64,000 nucleotides of DNA from Apodospora peruviana. Its lineage: Eukaryota; Ascomycota; Sordariomycetes; Sordariales; Lasiosphaeriaceae. This document shows positions 42,865-54,887 of this stretch, piece after piece. Under the pieces are notes generated by a model that worked only from the letters and a program-made list of their open reading frames with translations, was not told where the DNA came from and did not search any database. Where the stretch lies: assembly GCA_033439685.1 (NCBI GenBank), contig JAUEDM010000001.1, positions 4,340,001 through 4,404,000 of the forward strand, written 5' to 3'. The translations under genes and the position numbers were made by a program. The first letter of the stretch is position 1; every line of letters begins with the position of its first letter.

Positions 42865-44382
42865 ATGGCGAGCTGGCACAAGCTCCCGGCCAAGATCGGG
42901 CTGATGATATTGGAGTTCGTAGCAGACTCCAAGTCGGAATATGAAGATGAATCACGGCGGGAAAACCCCAGGACCTGTCTTTTGCCATCTTGGCGACTGT
43001 CAGTCGTGAATGGCAATACTACTTTGAGGCTCTCACTTTCCACCACCTTACCTTGACGCCTGATAACTTCCACACACCGTCCTCCATTGTCAACGGGACG
43101 CGCAGACGATCCCTAGTACGACACATCTCCGTCTGGTTCGACAAGATCAGCCTCTTGACGAAAAATATAACGTGGCTCTTCCTCTGCCTCTCACATTGGC
43201 AGTCATCTACGCATCCAGGCCTCACTCTTGGGCTTTTTACCTCAGATGATCAGTTACAAGACGCCATTGAAGGGTCGCAATGGGGCCGTTTGCCCTTCAC
43301 CCCAGTCGTCACAGCCTTGATCCTGCCTCAACATCAACCGCCATGGATGAACAGTGATCAGTTTCGTTATTTATTTACCGCAGTCCCGAGACTCCAGTTC
43401 TTCCGTTGGGAACCCTGGCAACACCATTTCGGCACACGTCGTTCTCACTATGTGCATAATTATCTTTGGGACCTTCGCGAACCGCCTCATGAAATAGGAC
43501 TGGCATTTTTTTCGAAGCATGTCGCCAACGGTCAAGTCCGTCTCGATATTCTCGGAGGAGTCCTCTTCAGCCTACGAGATCGTCCGACACAGCCGGGAGC
43601 CAAAGATGTGGATCGCAGAGTCAGCTCGCTGGATTGCTGAGGCGCTTGCGAGGCGGAGCACCCAACTGACACATCTCTCAGCCTGCTACATCATCGACGC
43701 GAGCACCTTCTTGTATATGGCGCTTCACCGCCCACTGCATATGACCCCCGAGGAATGGAAGCGTATCTGCGCCTCAGACTACCCATGTCATGAACCCCCA
43801 GAATATAGCCATTGGAACCTAAGCCCCAATGTCGGGCCTCCTTCTGCTCCGTATCCGAACTGGGATCATCTCGAAGCCCTGACGCTGACATCGAGACTCC
43901 TGAATCCCTCGCAGGAAGATAAAGCCATCAGTGGGATATTCCTCAAAGCAGGACAGCTCGCCAAGAGGATGCCGAAGCTCAGAATCTTGGAGATCTGGAA
44001 TGGGACGAATCGATCATATACCGCTGGACTGGCTCCCGCTGTGGCTGAACTGGCCGCCAGAGAAGGGCATGGATTCATCTTTCGATACCGCTGCCCAAGG
44101 CGGTCGGTTACTGCTACGCTTCCTTCCCTCCTGGAGTTCAAGTCCTTGTGGCACTTTACACCGTCCAAGGCCGTCCGAGCGGTCTGGAAGGAGGTGGCTG
44201 CGGCGCAACATCGGCGGCTAGAACTCAGCATGAAGTATGTTGAAGGGAAGGGATTCAACACTGGCTTGGCGGTAATGGAGGAGCTGGCGACGCGCCGGCT
44301 GGTAGTCAGCAGACGGACTTGGGACGAGATTCGAAGGGGGGAAAGAGGTCAGGACCTTGTGCTCCTTGCTGGACTTGACTAG
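42865..44382 (+). pseudogene. DUF6546 F-box-like fungal protein, frame-disrupted
   Basis: The coding signal runs through three frame segments: 42865 to about 42969, then to about 43510, then to the stop at 44382. The start MASWHKLPAKIGLMILEFVA is F-box-like. The middle has the family phrase ATVSREWQYYFEALTFHHLT, and the last third matches DUF6546 (WDHLEALTLTSRLLNPSQ, RMPKLRILEIWNGT, near-terminal TRRLVVSRRTWDEI). The first shift lies at a run of four C (42966-42969) and could instead be a 53-nt phase-0 intron, 42919-42971. The second lies at a run of seven T (43506-43512), and I find no convincing intron for it. Each fits a one-base change, so it is either a decaying member of a large F-box family or a gene with homopolymer sequencing errors. 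Confidence 0.72.
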
Positions 44383-45616
44383 ATCGTACTGTCCAAAAAG
44401 GGCAGCCTAGATATCTCAAATATCCCGTGGGCAGACGGCCATCTGGATACCTGCCAAAAACAACTTGAACTTTCTAGCTGTGGACTCGCCTGTCAGTGAA
44501 GAATGATGAAGAGCGGATACTAGATGCCTGCCATGAACGAATTTCATAGAAGGACAACCGCCTTTACTTGTCGGCCGGGGAACCTATCATTCTTGAGATA
44601 CTGTATGAACCAATCACTAATAACGAAGAGAGAAGAACACGCAATGGATAGTGTAGGAAGACGACGGGAGGAGAACGTAATAATAAAGAAACCTAACTGT
44701 ATTTATTCACAACAGACTACCCCAGCCTCAGCCCAGGTAGCTAAGGTACCTTACCCTCTAAAACAAAAAATACATGCCAGCCGTTCCTTATATTGGTAAC
44801 GGCCAATCCACCCACCTCTGCCCCCAAACGATCACAATATCCCCCACCAGAACAATTCAGCAGCTCATCCGGTTCTCACATGGTCGGCAATTTTCAGAAG
44901 ATATGTAACCAGAAAGGCTATCAAACCCATCATCTTCAATCGCTATCACCACCAAACTCCTGCCATTCCTTACTTGTGAATAAATGCTATAATCAAATGT
45001 CCTTAAGTTCCCATTCAAAATACTCCCCAAATTCCATCACAAGCAAATCTAGATAGGTTACTACCTTATTCTCCACTGTAGTACAGAATACACTGAAGAA
45101 GTTCTTGCACAGGAACATAAGGTATTCACTTCGTCTCGGATAGCTACCTACGTATCAACAAGAAAGGAAATAAGGGAACCCTTGCCGAAATAACAATCAA
45201 CCTAAAAATATCTCTCCAACGGAGCCCTCCATAGCCCTTCAGGTGTCAGTCCAAACACCTCATATCTAGGAAGGACACCGAGGTGATGATCATACCAACG
45301 CCCTCGCGGCACAGCCGGTTCTACGTATAGACCATCTATACAATCTCCATGAAACAAGGTCACTCGACACCACATCACCATTACCACACCCACAATAAAA
45401 GAACCATCTTATAAAGAGGTTGATTGCTCTATGTCTACCAGCCCCCGACGGAAGGACCCTCCTCCAACCTACAGTACAAAATGGGCTTGTATGGAATGCA
45501 GCACAAACAACACCTATTATAATACAACATCAAACCAAGACATACCCTTTGCAACCGCTCTGCAACCGCTCTCGTCTCAACTTCACCACCTTTATTTACT
45601 GACTGCTCTCTCCCGT
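44383..45616. other. Intergenic region, AT-rich
   Basis: About 1.2 kb between the DUF6546 gene and the MPP beta 3' end, with a GGTACC-type cluster at 44735-44756. No gene supported. Confidence 0.6.
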
Positions 45617-47331
45617 CTAAATATTCCTGCTCATGTCTGCCCTGATTCTCGCATAATCAAAGAGACCCTCGATGGCACCGACCGCGCTGACCGCAATATC
45701 CTGATCCCACAGCTTCTTGTTCGCAAACTCCATGACATCCTTGGCCGTGATGGCGTCGATGACGCGCTCAATCTCACCCGGAGTCATCCGGCGGCCGGTG
45801 GTGACGATTTGCCGGCCAATGTCCTCGGCGACGGCTGTGGTGCCGTCCAGAGACAGCAGGATGGAAGCCTTGAGCTGGGCCTTGGCACGCTCGACCTCGG
45901 CCTCGGAGACGCTGCCGGACAGGCGGGACCACTCGCGGAGAGCAAAGTGGACGAGGTCGTCGATTTTCGTGAGCTGGTCGGTGACCATGTAGATACCCCA
46001 GAGACTGGCAACACGCTTTCTGTCAGTAATGGTTCCTCCAAGGGGCATATACGGCATTACCAAGTACTTACCCAGTGTCGCTGTAGCTGGTAGAGAAGCT
46101 CATGTAGCTGGTAGCGAGCTCGTTCTTGTGGACAATGCTGCTAAGCTTGCTGCTCATATGAGAAGCGTTGCCGAGAGCCTTGTCGTAGTTGCCGACGATA
46201 GCCTGGGTGACGAGCGCGGTGAAGTAGTCGTCGTCGTTCCAGCTGACACCCTCGACAGCAATGGCGATGTTGGCGGTGGGGAGCGTGTCGTCACGGTATC
46301 TGATCTCGGAGCCGATGAAATCGGGCGCCTTCTTGGAAAGAAGGTAGGCGCCAGTCTGGGGGCTCGTGGCAGGCAGGTTGGTGAAGTACTTGTCGGCCAT
46401 CTCAACGAGCTTCTCGTGGGGGACGCCGCCGGCACCGACGAGGACCATCCGGTCAGCAGTGTAATTGTTCTTGATGTAGTTGGAGAGCTCGGTCCGGGTG
46501 ATGTCGCGGATGTTCTCGCGGGGGCCCAGGATGGTCCGGCCCAGAGGCTGGTGCTGGAATGCGGTGGCGTGCAGGTGGTCGAAGACGACTTCCTCGAGCT
46601 GCTTCTCGACCTCCTCCGACTCACGCAGGATAACATCGCGTTCCCGCTCGATCGCTGACTCCTCGAGCTTGGAGTTCTGGAGAATGTCTTGCAGGATGTC
46701 GACGCACTGGGCAACGTCCTCGTTCATGGCCTTGGCGAAGTAGACCGTGTTCTCACGCTGTGTCACTCGGGTTAGAGTGGTTCAGTCATCGGCCCAAGGG
46801 AGATGGGATCGGACGAACCGAGGTATAGGCGTTTAGGTGGGCGCCCATGTTCTCAATCTCGAGCTCGAGCTGCTGTTGTGTCCGCTTTTGCGTTCCCTGC
46901 AAGGTATTAGAAGAGTGTTGCACACCAAGAATAGGACCGCAGCGCATGCTAGCTATCGGCGTACCTTGAAGGCCAGATGCTCCAGGAAGTGCGCAGTGCC
47001 GTTTGTCTCGTCGGTCTCTGCCCTTGATCCGGCGTCGATCCACATGCCGACAGTCGACGTCTGCGCATACGGCGAGTACTGGGTTGCGACCTGGAGTCGG
47101 AATTGGGGTTAGCAGAGGTTCCCCCAGCCCGGGTGCGTCTCGCTGGGGCCAATTGATGGGAGGTCAGGTCGGGAGGAGCCTCACCGTGAGGCCATTCTTC
47201 AGTGTTGTAGTCTCGGTCTTGATGCCGGGAGCGTGGTGCGGCGTCGTCAGGCCTCGGCGGGGGATGGCAAGACCTCCAACGCGGCCTCGCAGGCCCTGCG
47301 ACAGGTTCAGTGCTAGTCTCCGGGACGCCAT
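45617..47331 (-). CDS. MAS1: Mitochondrial processing peptidase beta subunit
   Basis: Five exons, 47331-47185, 47090-46965, 46896-46819, 46757-46072 and 46004-45617, give 474 residues. It is the catalytic half of the matrix peptidase that removes import presequences; in some fungi (Neurospora) the same polypeptide is also core protein 1 of the bc1 complex. The presequence MASRRLALNLSQGLRGRVGG is followed by RRGLTTPHHAPGIKTETTTL. The zinc site HFLEH is at residues 83-87, with E86 as the general base and E163 (ILRESEEVE) as the distal ligand, an intact inverzincin HxxEH-x75-E. Later phrases such as ILGPRENIRDITRTELSNYI and LWGIYMVTDQ fit beta-MPP. Four introns of 61-94 nt lie mainly in the N-terminal part and leave family sequence intact across the joins. 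It is divergent with the GH36-like gene (593 bp). Confidence 0.95.
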
Positions 47332-47924
47332 GGCGGTGGATGAGTGAAGTCGGAGGGAATGAGCGGTTTGAAGGAAAGGTTGCGTCCAAGACCTCGCATC
47401 AAAAAAGTAGGTAATTTTGCCTCACTTCCCAGGCAAAGCTCGGGAACGCCCGGACCCGCGAGACAAGCTAGAGCTGAGCTAAGCGTGAGCTGGGGCTGTC
47501 ACGTGGGACGTCACTGGGTCTCTGTTGGAAATTCCGGTGCTAGGATTCGCTCCCGCGTCATCGGACAGCAAACACGCCGCCCCACTCTCGACGGCAGCTC
47601 TATGTAAGGTACCTATTAGGGAAGCTACGCTGAGCTTGAGCATCGAAGCTTGTTTCGCGGATGTCCGATGCTTGAAGGAATGTTGATACATGTCGAATTG
47701 TACAAAAAACATAACTTGAGCTGAAATTAACACTTTTTACTGGTTACCCAATGCTATTGCCTGCTTGGAGTATCAGCTCAAACTTATATGTTCATCAGTA
47801 CGTCGGCACAGTCGGGCATCGATTCCAACATAGCAACATTGCACCTCCGCTCCTACCTCTGATTCTGCCAACATGTTGTCGGTCTTGGTCCCCCCCTATC
47901 GACAGGAAGAATGAGCATTACAAC
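47332..47924. other. Divergent promoter region (MPP beta / GH36-like)
   Basis: A 593-bp gap between divergent start codons. A GGTACC-type motif lies at about 47605-47620. The GH36-like frame is open back to an ATG at 47751, which would add 58 unconvincing residues. Confidence 0.55.
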
Positions 47925-50900
47925 ATGGCTGTCATCTTGGCCGAAGAAACGGTCTCCGAAACAACATGGCCATCATCATCATCATCATCCAACTCATCCG
48001 GCCGAGACACTCCTGCGGAGAGTACAGACTCAGCACAACAAGAAAGCGCCGTCTCCCTGACAATGTATCCGCCACTGGGACAGGTCTCGCAGGTCAGCAC
48101 CAGAGACGTAACGTTCATAGCTGTACTTGAAGTTCCAAGGACCCTTGCCGCGGAACCATGGGAACTCGTTCTTCGGTATGCAGCCGTTAACACCAGCCGC
48201 GATGACCAGGGGCTTCCAAAATGGAGGAAACAAGTATTTATTCCAAGTGGACAGGCCGGCTATCTGTCGAGACTGCACGAGGTCGACCCTGACGTGGCGC
48301 GACTGCACTTCGACCTCAGGTTGCAGGTCGAGATGTCGCTGCAATTCACGGTCAAATACCGCTGGCAAGGACAAAACCAAAGTTGGTGCTGGATCCAGGG
48401 CGACGGTGGCGGGCATTCCATCCTGGCCACCGACAGTTACGTTATCGTTGACCAACCAACTATTGGGGACGGTGGTGATGATACCCCGCGCGATTTACCA
48501 GATCTGATCCAAGGCTTCCCGGCGCATCTAGTCAAATGGAAATACTGCATGAGCCAATCCCCGGGTACGCGACTCTGGTCCATCGAGGCGCCTGTACACG
48601 GAGCCGAGGATGATATGTCGGCTTTTGCTGATATCTCATTGGGCGTTCCATGGGGTCATGGATCCCTGAGGTAAGAGGGCTGGACTCTTCAAGTCAGACC
48701 ACGCCCATAGGAAGTCAATATACACACGCTGACCGGTATATACGGTAGGTGGTTTGCCCTTGAGAGAATCTCGTCGCCCTGGCTCGGTCCAAGCCATGGA
48801 AAATCCGCATTTATGCCCAAAAGGGCCGCTGTCCTGTGTTCCTTCCTCTCTCTGCTGGGGAAGCACATGGTCTTCTTGGGTATAAGTGGCTTGAACGACG
48901 TGACTACACTTCTCAAAGGTGTTGATGGGACGCTGACATTTCAGGTATGCAAGTTGTGATTATTGAACGGTGACTCGTAGCATCCATGCTAATTTGGTAA
49001 CTCAGGTCCGGAATGATGGCACGGCGGCTGGAGCTGGGACGGTATTAGTGGCTGTCGGCGATAGCTTTGAGAGTGCAAATGCGGCCGTGATGTATCATGC
49101 CCGCAGCCTACAGGGCCAAGGTGTAGTGATGGGTGGTACCGATGAACATAAGAAAGAGTCAACAGCTCAGCATGCTGCTGAGATGGCAGTCCTTGCGGGT
49201 CAAATTAGGCCACAATGGTACGAGGAGTGGTTTGATGGGCTTGGCTACTGTGAGTCCGACAATTCCTGATGCTAATTACCTCGGTATATCTCACAACTGC
49301 TGGCGTATAACTGACTACCTATATACCTAGCCACTCGGAACGGCCTCGGTATGCGCATCACGGATGGCAAGGTCTTGAGAGCCCTGGACGTTCTGGCTGA
49401 GCATAAAATCAACATTTCAACCCTCATAATTGATTATAAATGGCAACATACTGATTATAAAGAAAAAGATAAAGAAGCAGATTCCGGAGGAGATGGTCAA
49501 TACCTGCAGAGACTGTACGATTTTGAGGCTGATCCAAAGACATTCCCGAAGGGTCTCAAGGCCTTGGTATCGGAGATCCGCTCCAAGCACAAAAACATAC
49601 AGAACATTGCTGTCTGGCACGCACTGTTAGGTTCCTGGGGCGGTATCTCAGAAAAGGGCAAGCTCGCCGAGCGGTACGAGATCATCGAGGTTGTCCGCGA
49701 CGGGGATGCCTGGCGCTGCGACCTTCCACTCGGACAGAAGATGAGGATCATTGCGAAGGAAGACGTCAACAAATTCTATGACGACTTCTACCGCTTTCTC
49801 TCTGATTGCGGAGTCGACGGTGTCAAGGCTGACGCGCAATTTATGATGGACACATTTCTTTCGGCCAACGCCAGGCGTGAACTCACGCACACGTACTTGG
49901 ACGCTTGGACACTCGCGTGTCTGCGACACTTTAGCAATAGAGCGATCTCAAGCATGTCGCAGACTCCGCAGATTATATTCCACTCGCAGCTGCTTCGCAA
50001 CCGGCCGGCCGTGGTGTGCCGGAACGCCACGGACGACTTCTTTCCTGACGTGCTGCCTGCCAAGCTGCACGCCTGGCATATCTGGGCGAATGCTCACAAC
50101 AGCGTGCTGTCACAGCATCTCAATGTCCTTCCCGACTGGGGCGTGTTCCAGACTACCGGCCCGTACGCGGGATTCCATGCTGCGGCTCGCTGTGTGAGCG
50201 GCGGACCGGTTTATATTACGGACGTGCCCGGCAAGCACAACATTGAACTGATCAGGCAGATGACGGGTCCAACGCCCCGAGGCAAGACCGTCATATTCAG
50301 ACCGAGCGTTGTGGGCCGGACCGTTGAACCATACGATGACTACGATGATGGGAGAACTTCAAGTCTGCTCAAAATCGGCACGTATCACGGTCGGGCGGGC
50401 ACAGGGACCGGGATCCTGGGCGTCTTCAACGTCTCGGACCGCCAGCTCGGCGAACTCATCCCGCTACGTCGGTTCTCTGGTGTCTTGCCCTCCGAGCACT
50501 ATGTTGTGCGCTCTCATGTGACGGGAAGAGTAACGGACCCGCTGAAGACGTCCTCGCGTGCCGCATATATTTCCGTGTGTCTGGATGTCAGAGGCTACGA
50601 CATCCTCACCTCTTTTCCGCTGACTCCGTTCGAGAGAAAGTCCAGAGGAGTGGTCTTTGTTGGGAACTTGGGACTCACTGACAAGATGACGGGATGCGTT
50701 GCGATCTTGAGCAGTACATCCACGTTGTTGGAGAATGGGCGAGTGTTGGTGGATACTACGCTCAAGGCTCTGGGTGTCCTAGGTGAGATTTTACTTGGTT
50801 ACTCCATAAATTTTACAGAGAAAATGGCCTAACCCGGTGGATTTGTCAGGACTGTACATCTCGGTGTTGCCGGACATGACGTCGATCGAAGCTGGCTTCA

Positions 50901-51088
50901 TGATCACGATCCAAGGGCAGCCTGTCCCGGCTCACACAGTGTCTGTTAACACGATATCTCCGCGCGTTCTTGAGGTCGACATTGAGACGGCGTGGAAGGA
51001 GATGGGCCTGGAAAGCGGCTGGGCGAATGAAGTCGAGGTCAAGATATATTTCCCTCTGGAGTTTCCTGGCCGAGTGGAGAATGAGTGA
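47925..51088 (+). CDS. Raffinose synthase / alkaline alpha-galactosidase-like protein (GH36 clade)
   Basis: Five exons, 47925-48670, 48749-48944, 49006-49249, 49331-50782 and 50850-51088, encode 958 residues. The family (raffinose synthase/Sip1, PF05691-type) transfers or hydrolyses alpha-galactosyl groups with a TIM-barrel double-displacement mechanism. Visible features: an N-terminal beta-sandwich region; WFALERISSPWLGP; RPQWYEEWFDGLGY; the barrel strands STLIIDYKWQ and IAVWHALLGSWGG; the likely nucleophile D563 in GVDGVKADAQFMMD; and LPDWGVFQTTGPYAGFHAAA with D664. Two family hot spots differ: the usual CTWNGLG after the third intron reads STRNGLG here, and DWDMF reads DWGVF. The fungal role is unknown, and activity may be altered or lost. 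No signal peptide, so it is cytosolic. Confidence 0.88.
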
Positions 51089-54000
51089 GCCCGGTGTAGT
51101 TTGTAATTTCGGGTAGAGAAGCGTTGCGCTCTCTTCAACATTGGTTATGTAGAACTTTTGGTCTTGAAGCTAAAAGACAAGTCTGATTACGTATAAAAGC
51201 TGTCACAAATGACCGCAGTTATCATATATAGGTACGGATGTACTGGACTTGATAATCAATCTCCTTCCCACCAAAACGAACATCTCGATGTCCCTATCAG
51301 AACTGATATGGAAGTGATGCACAGACATGTACCGGTATGTACGTATCCCTGATATCACACCACCAGAGCTGGCTGCCACACCCTCACCAATTTCTGACAA
51401 ATAACACAAGAGAGCGAATCGCATTCAAGGGTCAGGCAAAGCCAAAAAGAAAGTTCGCCCCTAAGTCCGGGATTTTGGTCACACACACTACGGTATGCAA
51501 GGGAAAGCAAAGCAGTTGACAGTTCGGGGGGGTGGGTGTGACAGTGCACAGCCGGCTTCGTTCTTCCCCAGTGCGTCGGGAATGAGAAAGTTTGTTTGCG
51601 ATCAAGAGAGTCACAAAGAAAATAACTGAAGCTGTCAAGATCCTGATTCCCGAGCTCTACGTACTTTAATAAACCGAGCACTCGCTACAGCTACAGTACC
51701 GCCAGGCTATTCCACAGAGTTACTTTTTTGTAGCTGAATAGTGTCATGATCAACACCGCCATAAAGCGTTGTCAGTGGTACGTAATAAATAAGCTGTCGT
51801 TGAAAAATTCCTGGAGATAAAAACGGAACTAGAGAAACCGACGACAGCTTCACTGCCCCATTTTGCACAGCTGTTTGGGTCAACCTTGGTGTGAATACGC
51901 TCTTAGCCAATAATTTCGGCGCTCATTCACGTGCAGTCACGACGATGGCTGTAGTCCGGAGTTGTCGGAAGGGACCAAGATCCCAATGGAGGGAGGTTGC
52001 GTATTCGAGCGTGGCTCCGCCGCCCCGGTCCCGTTGATGTCTTTTTCGCCTCCGTATTGCCGAGGAACTTTTTGGCATAGCGACGGCCGGGCAAACCCCC
52101 GGGAGACTCTGCCGAGAGCAAACCACCAATATGGGAAAGGTATGGAATCATCATATCATGGACCCACCCCCGCTTTTCTTTTCCGATCTGATTACACCCC
52201 CAGTCTTCTTTGCCCAGCTGCCCAGCAGAACCGGTTCGTCCGTCGTACGACCATAACTCCGTGGCAGGCTCCGCTCTGCAGCCAAGCTTTGCCGAGATAT
52301 CATTGAGAGGACTTTCCCTTTGTCGACAAGATGAAGAGGGTGGTAAGAAACTCAAACCTGGGCAGGGCGGCGTGGGAGAAATTCCAACTATCTCGATCGT
52401 CGGTAGTGTGCGTATTTCGTACCTGGAAACCTGAATCTTTTTAGCGTTGCATGGGGGGACTTTGGGAATTTTTGAATTCTTTGTTAGGTCGATCCTTTTC
52501 CCGTGGCTTGAGTGCTTGGACAACTGGCAGCTTGCTGACGAACGAGTGAGCGAGGTTCTGGCCTGGCAGCCAACAGGCTTTTTGACGGCGCCAAGGCATG
52601 AATCTTGTAAATCCGTGCCGCAGGGGGGAGGAACGGATCGAAATGGTCGACTGCCGGGCATGGCCGTTCCAAGACGGACGGGACCTAACCAGCTTGGAGA
52701 ATCTCATTCGGTTCACATCTCGCCAAGGATGAAGCCGATCTCCTTTAAATTTTACCGAAATACATTTTTTTTTACCGCAATAAATAGTTTCTCGGGTGTT
52801 TTAACGACTGGACTCATCCATCGCTTTTGAAGGTTCTCACCCCCAGGCTCTGGTTGCAACTTGCAACTTGGAGGATGCAAAGAGAGTGGGACTTGGACAG
52901 GGATCAATGGCCTGAAGGGGATCAGGTCGATCTCACTCTCGGTGATTACGACAGATAGTTCCACCTAAAAACGTGTGGCTGATACCTGAGGTGCTAGAAA
53001 GAAATTTAGTGGACGTAAGGCTGTGTGACGAGAGCTGCCAGTTGAACTTGAACCGGAACCGTTATCCACTGTCGGGTGCGTTTCAATTCTTAAAAGCTCC
53101 AGACTCAATTCCCATGAGATCGGCTTGATGCAAACGAGTAAGCACAAATCTAGCAACGGTCTTACTGGTTTCTAGACCAAGCCACGTCACTTTGTTGGCT
53201 CCCCTGCTCTTATATCGTGGAATTGCAGGGTAAAGAATAGGCTCATCCCAGAGGCTCAGGTACCTTACCTACAGGTATGTACAAAGACGGACAATAGCCG
53301 CCGCATTGGACCGGCAGGAAGGATCGTCCCAACTGCACACGGACTTGTACTGTTCTGAACACAGTACGGGTTAGCTTCTGCGCAAGCAGCGTCACAGCCG
53401 CCCATTTGAATGCATGATTCGGGATAATCTCTCGTCAATCTCAATCCTGCCAGCTGTCAGTGAGATTCCCGAGCAGACTTCGATCAAGAAACACAAGTGC
53501 GATGAACGATACACCCGTATCTATCGCTGCATTCTCATTCTCAGACAGGGCCTAGGTCCAGGATGCTTTCCATCTTCAGGGCCTCCTCCTTAAACTTCCA
53601 TCCAGGGATTCCAGATTGGATTCAAATCGCGCTGAGACACGGCGAGAGCGACACCTGGCTGGCACTGACTAGGTCAGCCCGGCCGGGCCCAGCTGGCACA
53701 GGAAATTGTAAAACGGCGGCCCAAACGAATTCCAGTTTTCAGACGATTCCGAATTATTCAGATGTTCAAATGCAAAAAAATCGTAAAAGGCCATGACTTG
53801 CCATTGTGGGAGATTCATACGATATCAAATACATATCAAAGTTCCACCGAAGGCTTGCTTTCGGAGACAATACACTAGGAGAGGTATTCTCTTGGAGTCC
53901 TCACCTGTGAGGTTTCACCTAAAAGGTGTTGCTTCCTCCCGCCTCTTATAAGCTTCAATCGTACATACCGCGTATGCATCTCTTTGGAGACGGTACGCTT

Positions 54001-54887
54001 TCCGGTCTCGTGCAAGTTGTTGATTTTGTCGCTACAGGAGTTCCTGTTTGGAAGGTGTGGCCCGTCCATCAGCAGCCCATCAGCACACCTCCACTGCCGT
54101 CAGTCAATCATTTCCCACGGGCACCCATTGGCTGTCCGCTGTCACTGTCGCCGTTGCAAGCGGGCGACCGTTCCTTTGTCCAGCTGGTGAAGCAGGCCCC
54201 AACACCGGCCGACGGTCCAGACTGTAGCGAATCAAGAATCTTTCCAGCGTCTACCCTGGTCAGTCCCGCCTTTTCCGGAGCCCCTCAGCACCCCTCCCGT
54301 GCAGCCCAACCCCCCTGTCAGCTGGCCAAGCGGGGGTTTGGCTTGGAAGAGGCCCTGCCCAGGCCCACTCGCGCCCGTCCACTGGCGTCCACTCACCACT
54401 GGCGTTGAGCACAGCCCGCGTTCCCACCACCCCCCTCCTGCTTTCCACTTCAAGTGCTTCAGAGACCCCGTCGCCCCAGCCGTCGGCCACTAACAATTTT
54501 GGTCCCAAGGAAGGTCCTTCCAGGTTCCTTTGTCCTCCGTCGCCCACTTCATATTCAACCTCTGCTCCACTTCTGAGCTTAGCACCGTGACCTGACCACA
54601 CCCCCCGATAACCCTCTCAGGCGACATCACCAGTGTTTCCCGGCCTTCCGAAGGGATTCGCTTTATAACCTGCCATCGACCCCCCAATTCCCTTTTTTAT
54701 CGGGATTTGGGTCTATTTTGGCTTCTGGCTACCTTGCTATTGCCTGGTTGCTTGAAGCGCTCACCGTCGATCGATGCCCCGGTGTGCTCGTCTAGCTGCA
54801 CCTAATGGACACCCGGCAGTTCGTTAATCGCTTCATTCGCCACTGAGACTTTTGGGCATCGTCGCTCAACAAAATCAATAAGGAAAG
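51089..54887. other. Long region without recognisable genes
   Basis: About 3.8 kb between the GH36-like stop and the RING gene start, the largest gap here. The longest frame (minus strand, 51927-52661) has no family resemblance and odd composition (Ser, Pro, Arg, Cys scattered). Short AT-rich patches alternate with CT-rich sequence toward the right end, where the promoter and leader of the RING gene must lie. A GGTACC-type cluster is at 53257-53277. Confidence 0.55.

Noticed and set aside
43453..43497. Intron to repair the second frame break in the DUF6546 gene
   Set aside because: It would need weak signals and would remove a segment that still reads like the family; a one-base change in the adjacent T7 run is simpler.
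51927..52661. 244-residue minus-strand open frame
   Set aside because: Length alone is its only support. Composition is irregular, there is no motif, start context or recognisable family, and several other frames overlap it.
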